Origin: Chloroflexota bacterium
GTDB taxonomy: Bacteria > Chloroflexota > Dormibacteria > Aeolococcales > Aeolococcaceae
Assembly (NCBI GenBank): GCA_005889515.1
Contig: VBHE01000268.1
Span: 7,642 to 19,727, forward strand
Direction of reading: 5' to 3'
DNA: 12,086 nucleotides
Shown here: positions 6,039-12,078 of the stretch, one piece after another
How positions within the stretch are numbered: the first letter of the stretch is position 1
Layout of the letters: each line of letters opens with the position of its first letter
Notes under the pieces: generated by a model
What the model was told of the DNA's origin: nothing
What the model saw: the letters and a program-made list of their open reading frames with translations, nothing else
Database searches by the model: none
Program-made: the position numbers and the translations under genes

Positions 6039-6198
6039 CCGTCGCCATCACCCTCAACGGCGACCCCGCGGAGGTCGACCCGGGCATCGCGTCGTCGTCG
6101 AGCACAACCGCCGGGTGCTCCGCGCCGGCGACTACGAGGGCGCGGTCCTCGACGCCGGCGACGAGGTCGAGATCGTCCAGCTGGTCGGCGGCGGGTAG
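6035..6198 (+). pseudogene. thiS: Sulfur carrier protein ThiS, frameshifted by a short deletion
   Basis: ThiS is the ubiquitin-like carrier whose C-terminal Gly-Gly thiocarboxylate gives sulfur to thiazole synthase. GTG 6035 overlaps the thiE stop. The first 18 residues (MTVAITLNGDPAEVDPGI) match the N-terminal hairpin. From about 6088 the match continues in a different frame (RVVVEHNRRVLRAGDYEGAV, then VEIVQLVGGG) to TAG 6196-6198, with the required C-terminal Gly-Gly. The helix between them (about 13-15 residues, typically A-D-L-L-x-x-L-G) is missing. The lost length must be 1 modulo 3, so about 40 or 43 bases. Read straight through, the first frame gives a nonsense tail and overruns into thiG. 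The neighbours thiE and thiG fix the identity. Confidence 0.85.
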
Positions 6199-6227
6199 CC
6201 GTCCGTGACCACCAGAGAGGTGCCGAC

Positions 6228-6869
6228 ATGGCCCTGACCACCTCCGCCGCCGACCGCCTCGAGATCGGCGGCGCCGTCCTCGAGAGCCGGCTCATCCACG
6301 GCACCGGGCGCTTCCCCTCCGACGCGGTGCTGCGCGAGTGCCTCGAGGCGGCGCGGCCGACGATGATCACCCTCGCGATCCGCCGGCTCGCGCTCGAGGG
6401 CGGGCGCAACGAGCTCGAGGCGATCGACCTCTCCGGCTACACCCTGCTCCCCAACACCGCCGGGGCGACGACCGTCGACCAGGCGGTGCGCCTCGCCCGG
6501 CTGGCTCGGGCGGCGAGCCTCAGCGACCTCATCAAGGTCGAGGTGATCGGCGACGAGCGCACCCTCCTCCCCGACCCCGCCGCCACCCTCGAGGCCACCC
6601 GCCGGCTCGTCGACGACGGCTTCACCGTGCTCCCCTACTGCAGCGACGACGTCGTGCTCGCGCTGCGCCTCGAGGAGGCGGGGGCGGCGGCGGTGATGCC
6701 CGGGGCGGCCCCGATCGGCACCACCCTGGGGATCCAGAACCCGCCGGAGATGGCCCGCGCCTTCGCCGAGGCGGTCGCCGCCGGTCGCCGCGCCCACCTC
6801 GCCGGCCGCGCCTCGATCAGCCTCGAGGCGGTGGCCTCGAGCCCGCGCCCGGGGATGGTCGGCTCCTGA
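6228..6869 (+). CDS. thiG: Thiazole synthase with an in-frame deletion of the phosphate-binding segment
   Basis: ThiG makes the thiazole phosphate from deoxyxylulose phosphate, dehydroglycine and ThiS-thiocarboxylate. ATG 6228 has a good AGAGAGGTG Shine-Dalgarno (6214-6222 region). The protein is 213 residues where about 255-265 are usual. LIHGTGRFPS, TVAVRR-like TLAIRR, TLLPNTAGATT, the Schiff-base lysine K103 in LIKVEVIGD, TLLPDPAATL, YCSDD and VMPGAAPIGTTLGIQNP are present, and then the chain jumps to EMARAFAEAVAAGRRAHLAGR. The normally invariant stretch with V-D-A-G-x-G-x-x-S-D and L-N-T-A-I, about 45-50 residues, is gone, with the junction near 6741-6750. This segment binds the substrate phosphate, so the product as written should be inactive. 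No thiO or thiH is in this operon. The identity is certain. Confidence 0.9.
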   Translation: MALTTSAADRLEIGGAVLESRLIHGTGRFPSDAVLRECLEAARPTMITLAIRRLALEGGRNELEAIDLSGYTLLPNTAGATTVDQAVRLARLARAASLSDLIKVEVIGDERTLLPDPAATLEATRRLVDDGFTVLPYCSDDVVLALRLEEAGAAAVMPGAAPIGTTLGIQNPPEMARAFAEAVAAGRRAHLAGRASISLEAVASSPRPGMVGS

Positions 6870-7903
6870 CCGCCACGCTGCGGGCCCGCCGCTTCGACGA
6901 GCCCGGGACCACCCTCGCCGAGGTGGGGGAGGGGGCGGTGATCGCCCGCCTCGTCGGCGACGCCGCCGGGGTCATGAGCGGCGGCGTCCTCATCGGCCCC
7001 GGGGACGACGCCGCGGTGTGGCAGCCGCCGCCCCACCGGGCGGTGGTGGTCACCCAGGACGCCCTCGTCGAGGGCGAGGACTTCCGCCGCGAGTGGATCA
7101 CCCCCCACCAGCTGGGACGGCGCTGCCTGGCGGTCGCGCTCAGCGACCTGGCGGCGATGGGGGCGAGCGCCGCCTGGTGCACGGCGACGCTGTGCGCCCC
7201 CGCCGAGACCGTGCTCGACGACGTCCTCGCCCTCGCCCTGGGGCTGCGCGAGGAGGCGGAGGCGACCGGCTGCCGCCTCGTCGGCGGCGACCTCAGCGGC
7301 ATCCGCGGACCGCTCGTCGTCGACGTCTGCGCCGGCGGATCGGTCGAGCCGGAGCGCGCGCTCCGCCGCGGGGCCGGGAGGGTGGGCGACGTCCTCGCCG
7401 TGACCGGCACCCTCGGCGGCGCCGCCGCCGGGCTGCGCGCCCTCTTCGGCCGGAGGCCGCCGGCGGCGGCGCCTGCGCAGGTCGACGCCTGGGTGGAGAC
7501 CTGGCGGCGCCCCCGGGCGCGCCTCATCGAGGGCCGGCGGCTCGCCGCCCTGGGGGTGCGCTGCGCCGGCGACCTCAGCGACGGGCTGCTCGTCGACGCC
7601 GAGCGGACCGCGGCGGCGAGCGGCTGCCGCGCCGAGCTGCGGCTCGAGCAGGTGCCCCTCGCCCCGGGCCTGCGCACCGCGTTCCCCGACGCCTGGGGGG
7701 AGCTCGCCCTCGGCGGCGGTGAGGACTTCGAGCTCCTGCTCGCCGCTCCCCGCCCCCTGCTCGAACGGATCGCGCTCGACTGGCCGCCCGAGCTCGCCCC
7801 GATCACCCCGGTCGGCGTCCTCCGCGAGGGGAGCGGCGTCTCCCTCTACGCCGACGGGGCGCCGCTCCCCCTGCCCCGGGTACTCTCGCGCCACTTCGCA
7901 TGA
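6866..7903 (+). CDS. thiL: Thiamin-monophosphate kinase
   Basis: ThiL phosphorylates thiamin monophosphate to the cofactor TPP with ATP. The family motifs are complete: GPGDDAAV (metal and nucleotide Asp pair), VVVTQDALVEGEDF, ALSDLAAMGA, LVGGDLSG, VTGTLGGAAAGL, AGDLSDGLLVDA and LGGGEDFELL. The frame has no ATG or GTG before the conserved TLAEVGEG start of the family. CTG 6866 overlaps the thiG stop as CTGA, parallel to the ATGA/GTGA overlaps elsewhere in this operon, and gives 345 residues. GTG 6923 is the alternative but would cut the first helix. The 3' end overlaps tsaE as ATGA, joining thiamin and t6A genes in one transcript. No internal gap is seen. The function is certain; the start codon is inferred. 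Confidence 0.93.
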   Translation: MTATLRARRFDEPGTTLAEVGEGAVIARLVGDAAGVMSGGVLIGPGDDAAVWQPPPHRAVVVTQDALVEGEDFRREWITPHQLGRRCLAVALSDLAAMGASAAWCTATLCAPAETVLDDVLALALGLREEAEATGCRLVGGDLSGIRGPLVVDVCAGGSVEPERALRRGAGRVGDVLAVTGTLGGAAAGLRALFGRRPPAAAPAQVDAWVETWRRPRARLIEGRRLAALGVRCAGDLSDGLLVDAERTAAASGCRAELRLEQVPLAPGLRTAFPDAWGELALGGGEDFELLLAAPRPLLERIALDWPPELAPITPVGVLREGSGVSLYADGAPLPLPRVLSRHFA

Positions 7904-8400
7904 GCAGCCCACCGCGTCCCGCGGCCGGCTGGCCCCGCCGGATCACCGACGGCGAGGCCGGGACCGAGGCGGTCGGCGCCGCCCTCGCGGCGGCGCTCGA
8001 GCCCGGCGACCTGCTCGCCCTCCACGGCGAGCTCGGCGCGGGCAAGACCCGGCTGGTGCGCGGGCTCGCCGCCGGGCTGGGGGTGCGCCCCGAGGCGGTG
8101 CGGAGCCCGACCTTCGTCCTCCACCACGTCTACCGCGGCGGCCGGGTCGTCCTCCACCACCTCGACCTCTACCGTCTCGGTGAGGGCGCCGACCTCCGCG
8201 GCCTCGACCTCGAGTCCCTTCTCGACGGCGGCGCGGTGGCGATCGAGTGGGCCGAGCTCGGCGACCTCTCCGGGCTCGATCCCGTGCATCTCACCCTCGA
8301 GGAGCGGGGGACGCAGCTGAGGGAGATCGCGATCGATCCGGCCGCCCCGGCCCGGCTCCTCGACGCCTTCGCCTCCACCGTGCCCGGCCGGCCGGGATGA
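7900..8400 (+). CDS. tsaE: tRNA t6A biosynthesis ATPase TsaE
   Basis: TsaE is the small P-loop ATPase that resets the TsaB-TsaD complex in making N6-threonylcarbamoyladenosine at A37 of ANN-decoding tRNAs. The 166-residue protein has the Walker A G-E-L-G-A-G-K-T (43-50), the SPTFVLHHVY segment, HLDLYRLG and the IEWAEL motif. ATG 7900 overlaps the thiL stop (ATGA), and its own stop overlaps tsaB the same way. Length and motifs are normal. thiL-tsaE linkage is known from other bacteria. Confidence 0.94.
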   Translation: MSSPPRPAAGWPRRITDGEAGTEAVGAALAAALEPGDLLALHGELGAGKTRLVRGLAAGLGVRPEAVRSPTFVLHHVYRGGRVVLHHLDLYRLGEGADLRGLDLESLLDGGAVAIEWAELGDLSGLDPVHLTLEERGTQLREIAIDPAAPARLLDAFASTVPGRPG

Positions 8401-9014
8401 GGGTCCTCGCCCTCGACAGCTCGGCACGGCGCCGGCTGGTGGTCGCGATCGCCGGCGAGGGCGGTGCGCTCCTCGCCGGACGCGTCGCCGGCGACGCGGC
8501 GCTCGACACCGCCCTGCCCGCGCTGCTCGGTGAGCTGCTCCGCCCCGCCCCCGACGCGGTCGTCGCGGTCACCGGCCCGGGGTCGTACACGGGGGTGCGC
8601 GCGGGGATGGCGGCGGCGCTCGGGGTCGCCCAGGCGCTGGCGGTGCCGCTCCACGGAGCCGGCACGCTCCAGGTCGTCGCCTTCGCCGCGCCCGAGGGCG
8701 TCGACGAGGTGCTCGCCGTCGCCGACGCGGGTCGCGGTGGCGTCCATCTCGCCCGCCACCGCCGCGAGCGAGGGGGATGGACGCCGCTCGAGCCGGCCCG
8801 GCGCGCGTCCGCGGCGACGCTCCGGCTCCCGGAGGGGGCGGTCGCGGTGACCCTGGACGACCCGCCGCCGCTCGCCACCGCGGTGCGGGGTGATCCGCTG
8901 CGCGCCCTCGCCGCGGCCGCCTGGCAGGCGCTTTCCACCCCGCCGCTCGCCTCCTCCGGACTGCGCGCGGAGTATGCGGATGCAGGGGGGAGTGAGCCGA
9001 TTCTGCGGGTATAG
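8397..9014 (+). CDS. tsaB: tRNA t6A biosynthesis protein TsaB (YeaZ)
   Basis: TsaB is the inactive paralogue of TsaD that dimerises with it and scaffolds the threonylcarbamoyl transfer complex. The 205-residue protein begins VLALDSSARR, a degenerate ASKHA phosphate loop, and has the diagnostic G-P-G-S-Y-T-G-V-R-A-G (60-70). It lacks the metal-binding histidines of TsaD, as expected for this family. It ends after an A-x-Y-A-D segment common in high-GC TsaB. ATG 8397 overlaps the tsaE stop (ATGA). It is separated from rimI by 36 bases, where a -10-like TATAGT spans its own stop codon. Length is slightly below the usual 220-230, but no motif is lost. Confidence 0.92.
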   Translation: MRVLALDSSARRRLVVAIAGEGGALLAGRVAGDAALDTALPALLGELLRPAPDAVVAVTGPGSYTGVRAGMAAALGVAQALAVPLHGAGTLQVVAFAAPEGVDEVLAVADAGRGGVHLARHRRERGGWTPLEPARRASAATLRLPEGAVAVTLDDPPPLATAVRGDPLRALAAAAWQALSTPPLASSGLRAEYADAGGSEPILRV

Positions 9015-9015
9015 T
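9010..9015 (+). promoter_or_regulatory. Possible internal -10 box before rimI
   Basis: TATAGT overlaps the tsaB stop codon and lies 36 bases before the rimI ATG. This small gap is the only real break in the thiL-tsaD run of tight overlaps. No recognisable -35 is found 16-18 bases upstream, so this is tentative. Confidence 0.3.
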
Positions 9016-9050
9016 GGCGCCAGGGTCAGCGAAACTCGATCAGCGAGCAG

Positions 9051-9605
9051 ATGCAGGTCATTCCCGGTCTGGTCATCGAGCGCATGCGCGAGGAGGACAT
9101 CGCGCAGGTGCAGGCCATCGAGCGTGAGATCTTCCTCACGCCGTGGCCGAAGAACGCCTACCACCGGGAGCTCTCGCAGAACCGGCAGGCGTCGTACATC
9201 GTGCTCCGCCGCGAGGGGGAGATCGTCGGCTACGGCGGCCTCTGGAAGGTCGGCGACGAGGCCCACGTCACCACCATCGGCGTCCGCGCGGTCGACCAGC
9301 ACCACGGCCTCGGCCGCGCGCTGTTCGCCGCCCTCGTGCAGCGTGCCTACGTGCTCGGGGCGCGCTGGATCACCCTCGAGGTGCGGAACAGCAACGACCA
9401 CGCCATCCGTCTCTACGAGGCGTTCGGCTTCAAGGTCATCGGCCGCCGCCGCGGCTACTACACCGACAACGGCGAGGACGCGATCATCATGTGGAGCGAC
9501 AGCATCCACGCGCCCGCCTTCAAGCGGAACTTCGTACAGATGCTGGGGAGCGTCGACGTGTCCGGCCTGAACGGCACGCCGCTGCCCGACTACCCGCAGA
9601 GCTAG
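9051..9605 (+). CDS. rimI: RimI-type GNAT N-acetyltransferase
   Basis: RimI acetylates the N-terminus of ribosomal protein S18 from acetyl-CoA; other targets are possible for homologues. The GNAT fold is visible: IERMREEDIAQVQAIEREIF (strand 1 and helix 1), a TPWPKNAYHREL loop, IVGYGGLWKVGDEAHVTTIGV, the acetyl-CoA loop Q-H-H-G-L-G (fitting Q/R-x-x-G-x-G/A), and LEVRNSNDHAIRLYEAFGFK with the terminal GRRRGYYTDNGEDAIIM. At 184 residues it exceeds the usual 150 or so by a C-terminal tail ending LPDYPQS. ATG 9051 is chosen because it precedes the first strand; the Shine-Dalgarno is weak. Its place between tsaB and tsaD is the classic tsaB-rimI-tsaD order. Confidence 0.9.
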   Translation: MQVIPGLVIERMREEDIAQVQAIEREIFLTPWPKNAYHRELSQNRQASYIVLRREGEIVGYGGLWKVGDEAHVTTIGVRAVDQHHGLGRALFAALVQRAYVLGARWITLEVRNSNDHAIRLYEAFGFKVIGRRRGYYTDNGEDAIIMWSDSIHAPAFKRNFVQMLGSVDVSGLNGTPLPDYPQS

Positions 9606-9610
9606 GAATC

Positions 9611-10624
9611 CTGAACCTCCTCGCGATCGAGACCAGCTGCGACGAGACCGCGGCCGCGGTGGTCCGCGACGGACGCGAGATCGTCTCCTCGATCGTCGCC
9701 TCGCAGGTCGCGCTCCACGCGCCGCACGGCGGCGTCGTCCCCGAGCTCGCCGCCCGCGCCCACCTCGAGTGCATCGGCCCGACCGTCGACGCGGCGCTCG
9801 CCGCGCTCCCCGGCGGCTGGGACGACGTCGACGCGCTGAGCGTCACCCGCGGCCCTGGACTGGTCGGCTGCCTGGTCGTCGGCGCGGCCTGGGCGCAGGC
9901 GGCGGCGCTGGCACGCGGGCTGCCGATCGTCGGGGTGTCGCACCTCGCCGGCCACGTCTACAGCGCCTGGCTGTCGCAGGCCGGCTTCGAGCCCCCGTTC
10001 CTCGCGCTCGTCGCCAGCGGTGGGCACACCGAGTGCGTCCTGCTCCGCGAGCACGGCGATGCGGTGCGGCTCGCCGGCACCCGCGACGACGCCGTCGGCG
10101 AGGCCTTCGACAAGGTGGCGCGGCTGCTCGGCCTGCCCTATCCCGGAGGCCCGGCGGTGGAGCGCGCCGCCCGCGATGGGGACGCGGCGCGCTTCCCGCT
10201 TCCGCGCACCCGCCTCGAGGGCGCCTTCTCGTACAGCGGGCTCAAGACCGCGGTCCGCTACGCGGTCCGCGACCTCGGGGAGTCGGGGCTGACCCGCGGG
10301 GGCACTCCCGCCGATCCCGAGGTGGTCGCCGCGCTCGCCGCCTCCTTCCAGGCCGCCGCCGTCGACCAGCTCGTCGACGGGCTCGAGGCGGCGGTCGAGC
10401 GGACCGGCGCGGAGCGCGTCGCCGTGGTCGGTGGGGTCGCCGCCAACGGCGCGCTGCGCACCGCGGTGAACGAGCGGCTCCGCGGGCTCACCGTGGTGGT
10501 GCCGCCGATGTCGCTCTGCACCGACAACGCCGCGATGATCGGCGCCGCGGGCTGGCACCGCCTCCAGCGCCGGGGCGGCGAGGCCGGCTTCGGCGTCGAC
10601 CCCTCCCTCGACGAGTACGCCTGA
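9611..10624 (+). CDS. tsaD: tRNA N6-adenosine threonylcarbamoyltransferase TsaD
   Basis: TsaD transfers the threonylcarbamoyl group from TC-AMP to A37 of tRNA. CTG 9611 is the best start: it gives M-N-L-L-A-I-E-T-S-C-D-E-T, the canonical N-terminus, and puts the metal-binding histidines at H111 and H115 (H-L-A-G-H), as in E. coli. No ATG or GTG lies in frame just upstream or near the conserved start; ATC 9608 is the only other rare choice. AGGA overlaps the rimI stop only 3 bases before the CTG. Other motifs are SGGHTE (136-141), GEAFDKVARLLGLPYPGGPA, FSYSGLKTAVRY, VGGVAANGALR and CTDNAAMIGAAG. The 337-residue length is normal with no gap. The gene follows rimI by 5 bases and ends the operon. 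Confidence 0.95.
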   Translation: MNLLAIETSCDETAAAVVRDGREIVSSIVASQVALHAPHGGVVPELAARAHLECIGPTVDAALAALPGGWDDVDALSVTRGPGLVGCLVVGAAWAQAAALARGLPIVGVSHLAGHVYSAWLSQAGFEPPFLALVASGGHTECVLLREHGDAVRLAGTRDDAVGEAFDKVARLLGLPYPGGPAVERAARDGDAARFPLPRTRLEGAFSYSGLKTAVRYAVRDLGESGLTRGGTPADPEVVAALAASFQAAAVDQLVDGLEAAVERTGAERVAVVGGVAANGALRTAVNERLRGLTVVVPPMSLCTDNAAMIGAAGWHRLQRRGGEAGFGVDPSLDEYA

Positions 10625-10654
10625 CCAGATCGGGGGCTGGACGCGACCGGTCTC

Positions 10655-10670
10655 CTTAGGCTAGCCTAAG
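10655..10670. promoter_or_regulatory. DtxR/IdeR-like operator 1 (perfect 16-bp palindrome)
   Basis: CTTAGGCTAGCCTAAG is a perfect palindrome whose half-sites (TTAGG and CCTAA) match the core of DtxR/IdeR iron boxes. It lies 94 bases before the ZIP transporter start in an otherwise GC-rich region. Binding by a DtxR-, IdeR- or MntR-type metal repressor is inferred. Confidence 0.65.
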
Positions 10671-10679
10671 CCTCAGCTT

Positions 10680-10699
10680 GACTTAGCCTGCCCTAAGTC
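10680..10699. promoter_or_regulatory. DtxR/IdeR-like operator 2, overlapping a -35-like box
   Basis: GACTTAG and CTAAGTC form perfect 7-bp arms around a 6-base spacer. The central 14 bases match operator 1 at 11 positions, and the two centres are 27 bp apart. TTGACT (10678-10683), a fair -35, overlaps the left arm, so bound repressor would block the promoter. The matching -10 (near 10701-10706) is poor. Confidence 0.55.
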
Positions 10700-10730
10700 G
10701 AGGATTCAGCGATGCAGAGGTGTGGGGACC

Positions 10731-10746
10731 CCCGCCCGGGGGCGGG
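10731..10746 (+). promoter_or_regulatory. Hairpin in the ZIP gene leader
   Basis: CCCGCC and GGCGGG form a 6-bp GC stem with a CGGG loop, ending 4 bases before the Shine-Dalgarno GGGAGGTG (10751-10758). It could affect translation or mRNA stability; I know of no regulator for it. Confidence 0.35.
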
Positions 10747-10764
10747 AGTAGGGAGGTGCCGACC

Positions 10765-11601
10765 ATGGGCTTCGCGGCCACCGCCGGGCTGGGTGCCGTC
10801 GCCGGATTCACCATCTTCGTCGGCCTTCCCGTGGCCCGGAGCCGCCCCAGCGCGAACCGCATGGCGATGCTCAACGCCGCCTCCATCGGGGTGCTGCTCT
10901 TCCTCTTCTTCGACATCGTCAAGAACGCCACCGAGCAGGTCGACGCCGCCCTCGGCCAGAGCCGCGTCCGGGGCATCGGCTACGGCCTCCTCCTCGCCGC
11001 CGGCCTCAGTGTCGGGATGCTGAGCCTGGTCGCCTTCGAGCGCACCGCGCTGCGCAGGAAGAAGGCGCCGCTGCCGAGCGGACCGGGGGCGATGGCCGCG
11101 ATCGCGGTGATGACCGGGGCGCGGGCGCGCCGCGAGCCGCTGGCGCCGGCGGTCCGGGTCGCTCTCCTCATCGCCGTCGGCATCGGGCTGCACAACTTCT
11201 CCGACGGCCTGGCCATCGGCCAGGCGGCGCACGCCGGGACCTACCAGCAGAACCTGCTCTGGGTGCTGGTGATCGGCTTCGGCCTCCACAACATCACCGA
11301 GGGCTTCGGGATCACCGGGCCGCTGGTGTCGACGCGGCCGTCGTGGCGGCTGCTCGGCTACCTGGGCGTGATCGGCGGGGGGCCCACCCTGGTGGGCACG
11401 ATGCTCGGCTTCCAGTTCACCAGCGTCGCCGTGTCGGTGCTCTTCCTCGCCCTCGCCGCGGGCGCGATCGTCTACGTCATCGGCGAGCTGCAGCACGCCG
11501 GGCGCAGGCTCGGCAGCCACGACCTCGCCATGGTCGGGCTGCTCACCGGCTTCCTCCTCGCCTACGGGACCGACCGGCTGCTCTCCGTGGTGGGGAGCTG
11601 A
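10765..11601 (+). CDS. ZIP-family divalent metal transporter
   Basis: This is a 278-residue inner-membrane protein with about eight hydrophobic helices, of the ZIP (ZupT-like) family that moves Zn(II), Fe(II) or Mn(II) into the cytosol. The binuclear metal site is visible in two helices: H143-N144-x-x-D147-G (HNFSDGLAIG) and H175-N176-x-x-E179-G (HNITEGFGI). A third conserved acidic residue, E241, lies in VIGEL. Residues 95-130 form a basic, flexible loop between helices 3 and 4, but without the His-rich metal-sensing repeats of many ZIPs. ATG 10765 has a strong Shine-Dalgarno, GGGAGGTG, 6 bases upstream. Two DtxR/IdeR-like palindromes precede it, suggesting that iron or manganese, rather than zinc, controls it. 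It lies downstream of tsaD but with its own regulatory region. The family is certain; the metal is inferred. Confidence 0.88.
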   Translation: MGFAATAGLGAVAGFTIFVGLPVARSRPSANRMAMLNAASIGVLLFLFFDIVKNATEQVDAALGQSRVRGIGYGLLLAAGLSVGMLSLVAFERTALRRKKAPLPSGPGAMAAIAVMTGARARREPLAPAVRVALLIAVGIGLHNFSDGLAIGQAAHAGTYQQNLLWVLVIGFGLHNITEGFGITGPLVSTRPSWRLLGYLGVIGGGPTLVGTMLGFQFTSVAVSVLFLALAAGAIVYVIGELQHAGRRLGSHDLAMVGLLTGFLLAYGTDRLLSVVGS

Positions 11602-11617
11602 CCCGAGGGGCCCGGGG

Positions 11618-11866
11618 TCACGGGATCCCGAACATCCCCCGGAGGTGACGGAGCACGACGATCTCCCACATGTAGACCGCCCCCAGGCACCCGGTGAAGC
11701 TGGTCACCAGGGAGAGGGCGGCGATCCGCGCGTAGGAGACGCGCTTGACCCGCGGGGCCTCCGAGAAGAGGGGCCGCCACTGGCCTCCGTCCCAGGCCCA
11801 GCGGCCGTCGGGGGACATGCTCGGCTCGGTCGACGGGCCCAGATCGGGCAGCTGCAGGACGGACAT
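11618..11866 (-). CDS. Small single-pass membrane protein with a DUF2510-like motif
   Basis: This 82-residue protein starts at ATG 11866, with GGAG (in GGAGTGGGAACC) about 8 bases before it. An acidic, Pro/Ser-rich start leads to SPDGRWAWDGGQWRPL (18-33), a Trp-rich motif like the P-D-G-x-x-x-W-D-G-x-x-W pattern (DUF2510 and relatives) found next to membrane helices in high-GC Gram-positive-type bacteria. Residues about 47-72 form one hydrophobic helix (IAALSLVTSF through MWEIVVL), with basic residues before it (RVKR) and after it (RHLR). It converges on the ZIP gene, with 16 bases between the stops, and is divergent from the CIRCE-controlled promoter. The function is unknown. Confidence 0.65.
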   Translation of the reverse strand: MSVLQLPDLGPSTEPSMSPDGRWAWDGGQWRPLFSEAPRVKRVSYARIAALSLVTSFTGCLGAVYMWEIVVLRHLRGMFGIP

Positions 11867-11959
11867 GGTTCCCACTCCGCGCACGCAACGTCGGGCGGCC
11901 GGGCGGGAGGTGCGCACCCCCGGCTCCGTGCGGCGACCGATCGCCGGACACGATCGCGC

Positions 11960-11989
11960 GGTCTCCGCTGATTGCCATAACGCGAGACC
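11960..11989. promoter_or_regulatory. Inverted repeat with AT-rich centre in the divergent intergenic region
   Basis: GGTCTC (11960-11965) and GAGACC (11984-11989) are perfect 6-bp arms; the stem can extend by GC/GC with one bulged base. The loop holds TGATTGCCATAA, the most AT-rich stretch between 11867 and 12030. It may be an operator or part of the promoter for the small membrane protein. I recognise no specific regulator. Confidence 0.35.
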
Positions 11990-12012
11990 GGCCGCGGTCC
12001 TGCGCGAACGGC

Positions 12013-12042
12013 TTGCCCCACTGGCAGTCCCTCGGGTAGAGT
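12013..12042 (+). promoter_or_regulatory. Sigma-70-type promoter of the heat-shock operon
   Basis: TTGCCC (12013-12018) and TAGAGT (12037-12042) are separated by 18 bases. The predicted start, near 12049, lies inside the CIRCE left arm, the usual place for HrcA repression. Confidence 0.6.
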
Positions 12043-12043
12043 G

Positions 12044-12070
12044 TTAGCAGTCTCTGCTATCGAGTGCTAA
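12044..12070. promoter_or_regulatory. CIRCE element (HrcA operator)
   Basis: TTAGCAGTC-N9-GAGTGCTAA matches the CIRCE consensus TTAGCACTC-N9-GAGTGCTAA at 17 of 18 arm positions, with the exact 9-base spacer. The only change is C to G in the left arm. HrcA-GroEL feedback represses groESL or dnaK operons through this site. It predicts that groES starts just right of the window. Confidence 0.93.
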
Positions 12071-12078
12071 GTGCGTCC

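Noticed and set aside
525..6750. Programmed frameshifting or intron-like elements explaining the frame changes
   Set aside because: Conserved residues are absent at the junctions rather than interrupted by extra sequence, and no slippery sequence or intron core is present.
11620..11630. CGGGATCCCG palindrome as a terminator between the convergent ZIP and small-protein genes
   Set aside because: It has no loop bases and no T-tract. A perfect 10-base palindrome is not unusual in such GC-rich DNA.
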